DNA of 64,000 nucleotides. It comes from Bacillota bacterium (lineage in GTDB: Bacteria; Bacillota; Clostridia; Lachnospirales; Lachnospiraceae). The translations under genes were made by a program, and so were the position numbers. The notes under the pieces were generated by a model. It was not told the DNA's origin. It saw nothing but the letters and a program-made list of their open reading frames with translations, and made no database searches. Positions 53,410 through 63,700 of the stretch are shown here, in pieces (the first letter of the stretch is position 1; the number at the start of each line of letters is the position of its first letter). Where the stretch lies: contig JAEZUM010000040.1 of NCBI GenBank assembly GCA_023421075.1, forward strand, positions 53,579 through 117,578. Reading direction: 5' to 3'.

Positions 53410-54882
53410 ATGGAACAGAGGATTAATTCAACGATGATCAAGGAGCTGTTCGCCAAAAGCGCAGACATCGTTGTTCGACCAATTACATTAAATCAAAATG
53501 GACTTACCTTTTCTATCTTTTGTGTAGATGGTTTAATCAATACCGGTCTGGTAGATGAAGTGATACTAAATTCTTTGAACTCGGATCAGTACCTGGAGAA
53601 GTGTAAAACACAGCGCCAGCTTATGGATTATCTGCTGAGCGGAGGCTCCTATCATGTCTTTACCAAAGAGGAGAAAGAATATGACAAGCTGATCAAAATC
53701 GTCCTCAGCGGTGGTGTGGCATTCTTATTTGATGAGGAATCGAAGGCAATTATATACGATATTCGTATGTTTGAAAAACGATCCGTATCAGAACCTACAG
53801 AGGAAGCAGTTATTAAAGGAGCGAAGGATTCCTTTATCGAAGTAATGAGAATGAATACAGCCTTGATTCGCAGAAGGGTAAGGTCTGAACATCTTGTGGT
53901 GGAAGCACTGACTGTCGGGACACTTAGTAAGACGGATATGTCGTTGATTTATATCAGTGATATTGTTGATATGAATACCGTGAATAAGCTTAGAGATGTC
54001 ATATCTGAAATTGAGATTGATAATTTGTCAACACCTGCCTTCATTGAAGAGTATCTGATTGAGAATAAGAAGAGTGTATTTCCGCAGATTATGTATAGTC
54101 AGCGTCCGGATCGTATTGCCGCCAATCTAACCGATGGCAGAATAGCGTTAGCCGTCGATGGCTTTCCCTTTGTATATCTGATTCCCTGTCAGCTTCCAAT
54201 GCTGCTGCAATCACCAGAGGATTATGCAAATCATTTTTATGTCGGTTCCGCATTACGAATGCTTCGCTATGTTTCTATGCTGGTCACCATGTTTTTACCG
54301 GCTTTTTATATCGCAGCGACAACCTATCAGAATCAGATGCTCCCGGTACAGCTTGCCTTATCGACACAAGCGGCAAAACAGAACGTACCTTTTTCTTCTG
54401 CTACGGAAGTACTTGGTCTTTTACTGTGTTTTGAGATCTTGATCGAAGCCGGGCTAAGACTTCCCAAAACGGTCGGAACTGCAATGTCCATTCTTGGAGG
54501 TATTGTCGTTGGACAGGCTGCAGTTACAGCGAATATCCTATCACCGTTAGTGGTAGTCATCGTATCCCTGGCCGGTATTGCCGGCTTTATCGTTCCGAAT
54601 CAAGACCTGAGCAGTGGAATACGAGTAGTAAGATTTGTCCTATCCGTAATTGCTGCGGTAGGAGGCTTCTTTGGTCTGGCTGTAGGGTTAATCATCCTTT
54701 TAACCCATCTCTGTAGTCTGGATAATTATGGTGTGGCATATTTATCCCCTTTTGTTGATGTAGACGAGAGTAATCATAAGGATACCCTATTCCGTTTTCC
54801 GATTAAATACTTTACAAAACGCCCGCAGAAAATCGTACCGGAAAATCGTATGAAGCAGAAGACCAGTACAGGGAAAGAATAA
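53410..54882 (+). CDS. Spore germination receptor subunit A (GerA family)
   Basis: The 490-residue protein has the two-lobed cytoplasmic N-terminal domain (to about 270, with FIEVMRMNTALIRRRV and YISDIVD) and a membrane domain with about five helices, including DGFPFVYLIPCQLPM and FEILIEAGLRLP. GerA subunits sit in the inner spore membrane and, with B and C, sense germinants. The ATG at 53410 is 7 bases after AGAGGG; an ATG 12 codons upstream has no ribosome site. The C gene follows after 27 bases. Confidence 0.95.
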   Translation: MEQRINSTMIKELFAKSADIVVRPITLNQNGLTFSIFCVDGLINTGLVDEVILNSLNSDQYLEKCKTQRQLMDYLLSGGSYHVFTKEEKEYDKLIKIVLSGGVAFLFDEESKAIIYDIRMFEKRSVSEPTEEAVIKGAKDSFIEVMRMNTALIRRRVRSEHLVVEALTVGTLSKTDMSLIYISDIVDMNTVNKLRDVISEIEIDNLSTPAFIEEYLIENKKSVFPQIMYSQRPDRIAANLTDGRIALAVDGFPFVYLIPCQLPMLLQSPEDYANHFYVGSALRMLRYVSMLVTMFLPAFYIAATTYQNQMLPVQLALSTQAAKQNVPFSSATEVLGLLLCFEILIEAGLRLPKTVGTAMSILGGIVVGQAAVTANILSPLVVVIVSLAGIAGFIVPNQDLSSGIRVVRFVLSVIAAVGGFFGLAVGLIILLTHLCSLDNYGVAYLSPFVDVDESNHKDTLFRFPIKYFTKRPQKIVPENRMKQKTSTGKE

Positions 54883-54909
54883 TCCTATCACTTACTTGGA
54901 GGTATTATA

Positions 54910-56019
54910 ATGAGACGTTTCATATTTCTTATCCTTCCCTTCCTATTGTGTGGTTGTACCCATGATATGAATCGGGAGGAAATCGATGAGATTGATCTGG
55001 TACTGGTTCTTGGGATTGATTATGCAGATGAGGAGTACAGTATAAGTGCTTTGTATTCAACCGGTGGAGGAGCGGATTCTGAGGCCGGAGCCGGATCCGG
55101 TGAAGAACAGGTTGCAAAAGGAAAGGGAAAGACTGCTTATGAAGCCCTGGAGGAGCTGAAGCAGAAGAATAAAAAGAATATCACCTTAGCGCAAGCCGGT
55201 TCCTTTTTGATCGGTGAGGAAGCAGCAAAACAAGGGATCGATAAGGCTCTGGATTTTCTGAAAAGAGACGAAACGATTAAAATGGAAGCCTTAGTATATA
55301 TTATCAAAGAGAAAAAAGCTTCTGAGTTCATTGAAGAAGGAATTAAAAACAAACAGACCATTCATGAGGATCTGGAAGCGATGGAACAGAAGCAAAAGGA
55401 GCTTCTGACCAGAAATGATAATTCCTTTGTAAATATCTTAAATGATATGGAGCAAAAATATTCCAGCGTTCTTATTCCTTATTTGGTCGGAGAAAAGGCG
55501 GGTCTTTTGATTGAAGGCTATGCTGTTTTTGATGAACTTAAGCTGGTGGATTACCTGGACCGTGATACCTCGGATGGTGTGAATTTCATTCGTAATATTA
55601 TGAGAAGTTTTCCGATTTATCTAAAGGACGAAGTAAGTCTGGGGGTGTCCTATACAAATACGAAATTAAAGACAGAGTTAGTGAATGATAAGATTACCAT
55701 CACGATCAAGGTCGACTTTGAATCGATGCTGAAAGAAATAGTAACGGATAAAAATATCTTCACCCAGAGAGAGCTGCTTCGATTGACCAACGCTCAGAAC
55801 GAGTATGTTCGGAGCATTTTAGAGAAGCCGGTGAATTATTCCAAGCAAAATGGGATGGATATTCTTAATCTGGCACGTATTGTTGAAAATCAAAACGTCA
55901 GTGGCTGGAAGGGAATTGAAGGGAACTGGGATGAGCTTCTGACAAGCATCGAGTATAAATATCAGATACGGTCACAAATAACGAAATCCTTTATACTAGG
56001 CAACAATAAAAACAACTGA
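54910..56019 (+). CDS. Spore germination receptor lipoprotein subunit C (GerC family)
   Basis: The 369-residue protein begins with a lipoprotein signal, with lipobox L13-C-G-C16. The mature part has EIDEIDLVLVLGIDYADEEY and the later GYAVFDELKLVDYL, both typical of Ger(x)C proteins. It would be anchored to the outer face of the inner spore membrane. ACTTGGAGGTATTATA precedes the ATG. It comes directly after A and before the small D-like gene, so the order differs from the A-B-C order of B. subtilis gerA. Confidence 0.94.
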   Translation: MRRFIFLILPFLLCGCTHDMNREEIDEIDLVLVLGIDYADEEYSISALYSTGGGADSEAGAGSGEEQVAKGKGKTAYEALEELKQKNKKNITLAQAGSFLIGEEAAKQGIDKALDFLKRDETIKMEALVYIIKEKKASEFIEEGIKNKQTIHEDLEAMEQKQKELLTRNDNSFVNILNDMEQKYSSVLIPYLVGEKAGLLIEGYAVFDELKLVDYLDRDTSDGVNFIRNIMRSFPIYLKDEVSLGVSYTNTKLKTELVNDKITITIKVDFESMLKEIVTDKNIFTQRELLRLTNAQNEYVRSILEKPVNYSKQNGMDILNLARIVENQNVSGWKGIEGNWDELLTSIEYKYQIRSQITKSFILGNNKNN

Positions 56020-56113
56020 TACTTCAGTCATCATACTTTCTAAGAATAGCAACGGTATAAAAATGTACCTATGATGAAAAATATGCAGACAATGAGAAAG
56101 GCGAGGTACCATC

Positions 56114-56302
56114 ATGATATATATATTTGGATTTACAATAATCTTTACCCTGATTCGCCAGAGAAAAAAACTACTGCAATCCAAGAAAAATCTGGTTCTT
56201 TATTTATTGTTGTCCATCATTGGAATGGCTATGGGTATCATTTATATGATTAATCCTTACCTGCCAAGTATCTCCTTGATGATGGAAAAATATATGGAAT
56301 GA
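56114..56302 (+). CDS. Small two-helix membrane protein, likely germination D subunit
   Basis: The 62-residue protein has two hydrophobic stretches (about 2-14 and 27-47) divided by a basic loop RQRKKLLQSKK. Small two-helix D subunits encoded in gerA-type operons are known in Bacillus and modulate receptor activity. Size, topology and position between C and B fit, but the sequence match is not tested. AGGCGAGGTACCATC lies before the ATG, and the stop is 10 bases before the B start. Confidence 0.65.
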   Translation: MIYIFGFTIIFTLIRQRKKLLQSKKNLVLYLLLSIIGMAMGIIYMINPYLPSISLMMEKYME

Positions 56303-56312
56303 GGTGAGAGGC

Positions 56313-57425
56313 TTGAACCGTGAAGTAACCTTACGGCAAATAACATTCATGTATCTGTTCATCTCCATATCTACAGTTCTAAGGCAGGTTCCACAGGCGC
56401 TTGCCTTAGAAGCGGGCAGAAGCGGATACTTAAGCCCTATAATATCGATTGTAGCTACCGTACCTTTGACAGCCGTTATCATATTTTTATTAAAATCCTT
56501 TCCTGGTCTGAATTTCTATGAAATCATGATTCAGCTTATGGGTACATTTTTAGCAAAGATTATTATATTGTCCTATATTGTCTGGTTATTCCTGATCACC
56601 ACGGCAAAGGTAACGATATACAGCTTGACGCTGGAATTCACATTAATGCCTAGAACCAGGTCGGATTTTTTTATGACGGTAATGATTATATTGGTCTTCT
56701 ATGCATTGTTGAGAGGTATTAAGACAATCTTCCGATTTTCGGAACTGACACTGGGAACTATATTTATATTGTTTACTATTTTGTTTGTTTGCGCAGTGTC
56801 GAGACTCAGAACGGACTATCTGTTACCGGTTTCTACGGTCAATCTTGCGCAGACCGCAATAGCAGCAAAGCATGTGGTTGCAGTCGGAGGAAATATCATT
56901 ATTGCTCTTTTTTTCGCCGATAAATTCGGAATTTCCATTACAAAATCCCAGTTTCATAAGCTATGGTTCGGCGTATTTGCATTTTCCTGTTTGGCTTTTA
57001 TCCTGACCTTTTTTACCTTTGGTATATCCGGAACAAGTCTTACCGCTAATTTGCCTTTTCCCTTCTATATCACGGTCAAGAGTATATCCTTCTTCAATAT
57101 TTTTGAACGCTTTGAGGTGCTGATTACCTTAATCTGCATTCTTTCCGACTATATTGCCATTGCTATCTTTGTCGTGCTGTTATTACGTTGTTTTGAATGG
57201 CTGTTTGGTCTGAAGGAGTGTGAGGTATTGTATCTGCCTTTGGCAATTATCATATTTTATTTAACCTACTTTTTGAGTAGCACTCAGTTTGAATTTAATT
57301 TCCTCTACAGAGTAATTCTAGTAAACTTAAATCTGATTTTTGAATATGCAATCCCGTTCCTTATGGCCTTTCTATGCCTTATTATGAGAAAAAGGATTAA
57401 AAGCAATATCAAGAAACAATACTAA
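56313..57425 (+). CDS. Spore germination receptor subunit B (GerB family)
   Basis: The 370-residue protein has about ten membrane helices and belongs to the APC-like spore germination transporters, which hold the germinant pocket. It begins MNREVTLRQITFMYLF and has RQVPQALALEAG after the first helix. The start is taken as TTG at 56313, 5 bases after GAGGTGA; the GTG at 56304 is within this ribosome site. It ends the operon and repeat D follows. The germinant is unknown. Confidence 0.93.
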   Translation: MNREVTLRQITFMYLFISISTVLRQVPQALALEAGRSGYLSPIISIVATVPLTAVIIFLLKSFPGLNFYEIMIQLMGTFLAKIIILSYIVWLFLITTAKVTIYSLTLEFTLMPRTRSDFFMTVMIILVFYALLRGIKTIFRFSELTLGTIFILFTILFVCAVSRLRTDYLLPVSTVNLAQTAIAAKHVVAVGGNIIIALFFADKFGISITKSQFHKLWFGVFAFSCLAFILTFFTFGISGTSLTANLPFPFYITVKSISFFNIFERFEVLITLICILSDYIAIAIFVVLLLRCFEWLFGLKECEVLYLPLAIIIFYLTYFLSSTQFEFNFLYRVILVNLNLIFEYAIPFLMAFLCLIMRKRIKSNIKKQY

Positions 57426-57459
57426 TGTAAATTATATAAAGCATAATTTACATTTCCAA

Positions 57460-57703
57460 GTTTGTGCCTGCGTCTTCCTCGGCACAAACTTATTCGAGGA
57501 GTAGGTTTTAATAAAATCCTTGTGAAGAATTTCGAAGTTTGCCCATTGGAGCAAACTCCTTATTCTTCCGGTGTGATGATGCGTCTTCCTCGGCACAAAC
57601 TTATTCGAGGAGTAGGTATTAATAAAATCCTTGAGAAGAATTACGATAGGAATTTCTCAAAGGAAATTCCTATTGGTTGCCCATTGGAGCAAACTCCTTA
57701 TTC
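57460..57703. repeat. Hairpin-rich tandem repeat D
   Basis: Two copies (57470-57565 and 57581-57703) share a 5' part with GCGTCTTCCTCGGCACAAAC and a 3' part with GCCCATTGGAGCAAACTCC. The second is longer by an inserted hairpin, ATAGGAATTTC with GAAATTCCTAT. Each copy makes hairpins GTTTGTGCC/GGCACAAAC and GTTTGC/GCAAAC. The right end contains the stop codon of the convergent M23 gene. An 81-codon frame runs across it and is judged non-coding. Confidence 0.7.
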
Positions 57704-58804
57704 ATAAATCCTTATATCAAATTCGTCATCCTCATATTTATAGATGCTGTGATTGATATAGTGCTCTGCAATGGGATCGATGAATTTGTAAACACGGTGA
57801 TACTCCTTGGTCTCCTGATCCTTTACCGTTTCACATCGATTTTGGTATAGGAATTGAATCAGGTCATAACAATCGATCCAGATCTCACTGTAGCTTTCCT
57901 TCTGTGATTCATCAAAAATCAACTGCAAGCCAAAATGAAGATGTGGGGTCCGGATGTTATTGGCATTCTCATTGCTACTGTAGCCGGTTCGTCCAAGATA
58001 TCCGATGACATCACCGGCCTGGACGATACTACCCACCTCTAATTCCTTGTTGTATGGGAAATTCTTACGAAGATGCGCATAGTAATAATAACGCTTCTTA
58101 TCAAAGCTTCGGATTCCGATACGCCAGCCTCCGTACTGGTTCCATCCGAGTGCTTCTACATAACCGGATTCCACCGCTACGATCGGTGTTCCGACCTGCC
58201 CCATCATATCATGTCCGAGGTGCTTTCTTCGAAAACCATAGCTGCGGGAAACACCAAAATCATCAAAATGACTGAAGGGATAATATTTGGCTACGGGAAG
58301 ATAGGCCTTCAGACCATATCGTTCTTCCCAAACCTTGCCCCCGGGTGCAGTCTCGTCTGCTACTTCTACCTTATAGGTTCCGACCATTCCACCGAGAACT
58401 GCTTCGTAGGCTTCGTAATAATATTTATAATATTTCATGCCATCGGTCAATGATTCGATGGTTGCTTCTTTGCTCTTTAATTTCTCCGCAAGCTCATCCA
58501 AGTGCTTTTCTTTGTACCTTGAAAAATCACCGCCATACTTATTACCGAGAATCGCAAGAAGCTCAATCCAATGAAGGGGTATTTCCTCCTGCCTGGACTT
58601 GATGTCATATTCGTAGGCATCCTGCAAAGCCTTACAGGACACGTCAAAATTAACCCATTTTATATAATCCTTTCCATTTGCATCCGTTGATACAGAGATC
58701 GCGGACTCACGATCGGAATAATTGAAAAGATTTATAGAAATTATCACCAGAAAAACAATTATTTCTGTAAGAATAATATGCTTAGATTTAACCCTTCGGA
58801 CCAT
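57698..58804 (-). CDS. Membrane-anchored M23 family metallopeptidase
   Basis: The 368-residue protein has one N-terminal membrane segment (about 10-27), a helical middle region and a C-terminal LytM/M23 domain. Zinc ligands H195 and D199 lie in HLGHD and H290 in HLHFG, with H288 as the catalytic partner; YYYAHL is also conserved. It would face the cell wall and could cut peptide cross-links. Its last codon and stop are shared with repeat D. A role in sporulation is possible from context but not shown. Confidence 0.9.
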   Translation of the reverse strand: MVRRVKSKHIILTEIIVFLVIISINLFNYSDRESAISVSTDANGKDYIKWVNFDVSCKALQDAYEYDIKSRQEEIPLHWIELLAILGNKYGGDFSRYKEKHLDELAEKLKSKEATIESLTDGMKYYKYYYEAYEAVLGGMVGTYKVEVADETAPGGKVWEERYGLKAYLPVAKYYPFSHFDDFGVSRSYGFRRKHLGHDMMGQVGTPIVAVESGYVEALGWNQYGGWRIGIRSFDKKRYYYYAHLRKNFPYNKELEVGSIVQAGDVIGYLGRTGYSSNENANNIRTPHLHFGLQLIFDESQKESYSEIWIDCYDLIQFLYQNRCETVKDQETKEYHRVYKFIDPIAEHYINHSIYKYEDDEFDIRIYE

Positions 58805-58868
58805 GATATGTTTACTTCCTCATATTTCGCACTTGTAACATTTTATGTTGTCCGGTAGGTATCTATTC

Positions 58869-59579
58869 CTATTCAAAAATGTCTCTGGTCATTTTTCGAT
58901 GGAACTTAAGGTAGACGTTTACTGAATTCTGGCTGTAATCAAAGGTTGCGAGTATTACCTCATGAATGTCCTTAATCCCTTTTTGTTGTAACTGATTTCG
59001 TAACCAGGACTCATTTTTGCCGGTGCTTTTCAGATTATCATAAAAGATCTTCCCGTCAATAATAACATTGGCCAGAGGCATATTCTGTGCCGGCGTAATA
59101 TTTAAGTCAAGAGGAGTTACCGGTCTATGAACGGCTTTTGGCAGTATACTGACTGTTCCGTTTGATTCTAAGTATACCGTCTGGACCTCTTCTAAATTGA
59201 AATATCCCTCCAGACGACAGGCAGCCAACATTTCATCAATATCCAGTTTTGCTTTCAGCAGATTCTTCTCATAGATCTGGCCGTTCTGATACAGCAGAAG
59301 AGCATGTCCTTCAAAAAAACGACGAAGCTTAATGGATTTACAGGTTGAATAAGATATAATCATTGAAAGAACTGAAAATATCACCAAAGCAACGAAAGGC
59401 TTCCAGAAGCTTTCCGTTGACATGACAGCCATCTCACCGGCGATCGAGCCAATGGTGATACTGCTGACATAATCGAACATACTAAGCTGTGACATCTCTC
59501 TGTTTCCCATAATTTTTGTGAAAAAGAATAATGCGACCATAGTACCTAAAGCTGCCAATGCAATCTCTATATAATCCAT
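58869..59579 (-). CDS. YetF/DUF421 family membrane protein
   Basis: The 236-residue protein has three N-terminal membrane helices (the first ends TKIMGNREMSQLSMFDYV, a family signature) and a soluble C-terminal domain with GQIYEKNLLKAKLDIDEMLAACR. Members occur in spore-formers and are of unknown function. The start at 59579 follows GGAGGTAACAGTT; the frame is open five codons more. It lies 64 bases upstream of the M23 gene on the same strand. Confidence 0.9.
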   Translation of the reverse strand: MDYIEIALAALGTMVALFFFTKIMGNREMSQLSMFDYVSSITIGSIAGEMAVMSTESFWKPFVALVIFSVLSMIISYSTCKSIKLRRFFEGHALLLYQNGQIYEKNLLKAKLDIDEMLAACRLEGYFNLEEVQTVYLESNGTVSILPKAVHRPVTPLDLNITPAQNMPLANVIIDGKIFYDNLKSTGKNESWLRNQLQQKGIKDIHEVILATFDYSQNSVNVYLKFHRKMTRDIFE

Positions 59580-59817
59580 AACTGTTACCTCCAAGACGAT
59601 TTCATATCATTCAATAATTATCAAGTATTGATAGGATTGGTTGAAATGCTCGAAAATATAATCACAAAGATTTTATAATAAATTAAGAATTGCTGACTTG
59701 TATATCATGGTAACTAAGGATAAAATAGGGTTGCAAATCTGGAACAAGTTATCAATCGTTGAGTTATTATATAGATATATTATGTAGTTCGGATAAAAGA
59801 TGGCGGAGGGTATCGAT

Positions 59818-60522
59818 ATGAAGGATTTTATTAAGTTGGAAAAGGTTCGTAAGACCTATCACATGGGTGAAGTATCCATTCATGCCCTGGATGGAATTGA
59901 TTTTACGATTACAGAGGGTGAGTTTGTAATCATTGTCGGACCAAGTGGCGCTGGGAAAACCACGGTTTTGAACATCTTAGGAGGGATGGATACCTCCACC
60001 GAGGGAGCCGTATATGTGGCAGGGAATGACATTGCGGATTATTCAGAAAAGCAATTAACAAAATATCGCAGAGATGAGATTGGTTTCGTATTTCAGTTCT
60101 ACAATCTGGTTCAGAATCTGACGGCGAAGGAGAACGTAGAGCTGGCTTCTCAAATCTGTAAAGAACCATTGGATGCAGAGCAGGTATTGCGTGAGGTTGG
60201 TCTCGAGGAACGCATTAATAATTTTCCGGCACAGCTTTCCGGCGGTGAACAGCAGCGTGTCGCGATAGCCAGAGCCTTGGCTAAGAATCCAAAGCTTCTG
60301 TTATGTGATGAGCCTACCGGTGCTCTGGATTATATGACGGGAAAGTCAATCCTGAAGCTTCTCCAGGATACTTGTAAGGAGCGTAACATGACAGTTATTG
60401 TTATCACGCATAATTCGGCATTGACCCCGATGGCGGATCGAGTCATCAAGATTAAAAATGGGAAAGCAACACAGGTAACGTTGAATGAACATCCGATGTC
60501 GGTTGATTCAATCGAATGGTAA
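59818..60522 (+). CDS. ABC transporter ATP-binding protein (MacB/LolD type)
   Basis: The 234-residue ATPase has Walker A GPSGAGKT (41-48), Q-loop in FQFYNLVQNL, signature LSGGEQQRV (140-148), Walker B LLLCDEP and the H-loop VITHN. The short type fits partners with FtsX-like permeases used for efflux or extracytoplasmic work. The ATG at 59818 is 7 bases after GGAGGG. The permease gene follows after a 203-base space that holds repeat B2. Confidence 0.94.
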   Translation: MKDFIKLEKVRKTYHMGEVSIHALDGIDFTITEGEFVIIVGPSGAGKTTVLNILGGMDTSTEGAVYVAGNDIADYSEKQLTKYRRDEIGFVFQFYNLVQNLTAKENVELASQICKEPLDAEQVLREVGLEERINNFPAQLSGGEQQRVAIARALAKNPKLLLCDEPTGALDYMTGKSILKLLQDTCKERNMTVIVITHNSALTPMADRVIKIKNGKATQVTLNEHPMSVDSIEW

Positions 60523-60528
60523 TGTAAC

Positions 60529-60683
60529 GAAGAAAAGAATAATAGCATCCCTCACACACAGGTTGACTGACATCTTACTATTTTGTAAGCCATTATCAAA
60601 CACAACTGTTTGTTTCTGACTTACAAAATCAGTAATCTGTCCGTCAAACAGTGCATTAGGGGATGCATATCATCCTTTTCTTC
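60529..60683. repeat. Structured repeat B2 (short copy)
   Basis: Outer arms 60529-60551 and 60660-60683 pair imperfectly. The core shares CCCTCACACACAGGTTG (60549-60565), TTACAAAATCAGTAA (60621-60635) and CGTCAAACAGTGCATT (60642-60657) with B1. ATTTTGTAAG pairs with CTTACAAAAT; in B1 the stem bases differ on both sides. It lacks the GGATAATC part of B1. It lies between the two ABC genes. Confidence 0.75.
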
Positions 60684-60725
60684 TGATTATAACAGCAACT
60701 TGTAGATATTTGGAGGGAATGTGAT

Positions 60726-63700
60726 ATGAGGAAAAGAGCATTACGCAAGGATTTTTATATGGAAATCAGGACCAGCCTGAATCGGTTTCTCTCCATTTTT
60801 TTAATTGTTGCATTAGGAGTAGCCTTTTTTGCAGGTCTTCGAGCCACGAATCCCGATATGAGATTAACCGCGGATCATTATTATGACATAAGCAACCTGA
60901 TGGATATTCGTGTGCTCAGTACCTTAGGGCTTACGGACGATGATGTCTCGGCGATATCTGAGGTAGATGGAGTTAAAGAGGTTGAGCCAGCATATTCTAC
61001 ACATGTAGTGTGCGATGTAGGAGGAAATGAACTGGTCCTCGAAGTTCTGTCTGCTACGGAAAAAATAAATAAAATCATAGTTTCTGAAGGTCGAATGCCT
61101 CAAAATGAATCTGAAGTATTGGTGGATAATTTTTTCATAAGAAATACGGATTATAAAATCGGTGATAAGATTACGGTAACCTCCGGTACGGATCAGGATA
61201 TCTCTGAGTCCTTAAAACATAATGAATTTACGATCGTTGGAGTAGGCTCTACCTCTTATTATCTGTCCTTCCAACGAGGAAGCTCCAGCATCGGCAGCGG
61301 AGACGTGAACAGCTTTGTGGTTATTCTCCCGGAGGTGTTCAAGCAGGAGGCTTATTCCACTGTATATGCAACAGTCACGAATGCCCTGGAGATGACAGTC
61401 TACACGGATGAGTATGATAATCATGTCGATCAGGTTCTTGATAATATTAAAGAAATAGCGGATGCAAGATGTATCCTTCGTTATGACGAACTCTATCAGC
61501 CTGCTTATGAAGATATATCAAAGGCGAAGGAAGAAGTTGCAGATGCGGTTCGAAAGCTTGATGATTCTAAGAAGGAGATTGCAGATGCCAGAGTAGAAAT
61601 CAAGAAAAATAAAGAAAAGCTTGAAGCTTCCAAAAAGGAGCTTCAGGATTCTAAGAAAAAGCTTGCAGACTCAAAAAAAGAAATAAAGTCCTCAAAAGAA
61701 AAACTGGAAGCCTCAAAGGAGGAGCTTAAGAAGCAGAAGGAGACACTCACGAGAGCGAAAGCCTCTGCTGAGGAAGAATATAATGCGAATCGATTGAAGC
61801 TGTCTTATGCAGGACTTACCGAACCCGAGCTGACTGCGGCGATGGAACAGTTGGAGGGAGCATATCAGGGTGCTCTTGCCCAGTTTGCTCAGGCAGATAC
61901 AAGGATAATCGCAGGTGAGAATGAGATCGCCATGGCTGAGGCTAAGCTGGTGAAAGGCGAGAAGGAGCTAGCCAAAGCAGAAGAAACAATTATCGATGGG
62001 GAGGCAAAAATAGCGGATGGCGAAAAAGAAATCTCTGAAGCGGAAGAGAAAATAAAGGACGGAGAGAATGAGATTGCAGAAGGTGAGATAAAAATCAAGG
62101 ATGCGAAGGAAGAAATCGCAAACGGTGAGGCTGACCTTGCAAAGTTGGAAATTCCGTCCTGGTATGTGCTAGATCGAAGCAGTATAGCCGCCTATGTGGA
62201 GTTCGAACAAAATGCCGATCGTATCGGTGCAATCGGTGAGGTGTTTCCGGCGATTTTCTTTCTGGTGGCAGCCTTAATCAGCTTGACAACAATGACAAGA
62301 ATGGTCGAGGAAGAGCGTATTGAGATCGGGACGCTAAAAGCTCTGGGTTATTCGAAGATGTCCATTGCAATGAAGTATATTTTATATGCTTTATTGGCAA
62401 CCCTCGGAGGAAGCTTGTTCGGTGCAATGGTTGGCTTAAAGGTACTTCCGACCGTTATAATTACAGCCTATAAAATCATGTATAGTAATATTCCTGAGGT
62501 AATAACCCCCTTTAATGCCTATTATGCTGGACTTGCAACCGCACTAGCGGTTCTTTGTGTAGAGATAGCCACCTTCTTCTCCTGCTATAAGGAGCTGCAT
62601 GCAAAGCCGGCTTATCTTATGAGACCACAGGCTCCCAAAGCAGGAAAAAGAGTGTTTCTGGAACGCCTTCCTATCCTGTGGAACAGAATGAATTTTACCT
62701 GGAAGGCTACAATTCGTAACCTATTGCGATACAAGAAGCGGTTCTTCATGACGATCTTTGGCATTGGAGGATGTATGGCTCTGTTGTTGGTTGGGTTTGG
62801 ACTGAAGGATTCTATCTTTGTGATTTATACCAGACAGTTTGATGAGGTCATGATCTATGATGCTTCCATTTCCGTTGATAAAGAAGCCACGGAAGATGAA
62901 ATTATTGCACTAGAGGAGGCGATAGGGAATAATGCTTTAATAACTGACTCCCTCAGGGTTGATACAGGGAATGTGGATATCAGCTTTAACGGTGAGTGTA
63001 AATCTCTTTCCCTGTATATTCCGGAGAATGTATCTGCATTTGAAGATTACATCGTCTTTCGTGAACGGGAAGGACATAAAAAATTGTTCTTGGATGACGA
63101 AGGGATTCTGATTACCGAACAGGTTGCCAAAAAACTCGGTGTAAAGCCCGGAGATCTACTTCAGTTTACGAAAGATGAGGAAGTGGTTCAAGTGAAGGTG
63201 TCCGGAATAACAGAAAATTATATGACTCATTATATCTATATGTCACCAAAGCTTTATGAGAAGCTATATGGAAATACACTTGATTATAATGAATATTTTC
63301 TGTTGATGCCGGGAGTGGATCAACAGGGAGAGCTTGAGATCGGTAACGCATTATTGGAACAGAAGGCAGCCGCCGGTGTATTTTATACTAGCTATTTTCA
63401 GGATCTTTTATCCAATGTCCTGGTCAGCTTGAACATCGTTGTGTGGGTATTGATTATCTCAGCAGGTGCCTTAGCCTTCGTCGTTCTCTACAACCTGAAC
63501 AATATTAACATTAATGAACGGAGAAGAGAATTGGCGACCTTGAAGGTCCTGGGATTTTATAATAAAGAAACTGCAGCCTATGTATATCGCGAAAATACGA
63601 TACTAACCCTGATCGGTGCATTAATGGGAACGATTTTCGGTATCTTCTTACATCGCTATGTAATAACAACGGTTGAGATTGATTTGGTGATGTTTGGCAG

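Noticed and set aside
57462..57707. 81-codon open frame with a repeated peptide (RLPRHKLIRGVG, CPLEQTPYS)
   Set aside because: It lies wholly in hairpin tandem repeat D and has no ribosome site; the peptide repeat only reflects the DNA repeat, and the frame continues into the end of the convergent M23 gene.
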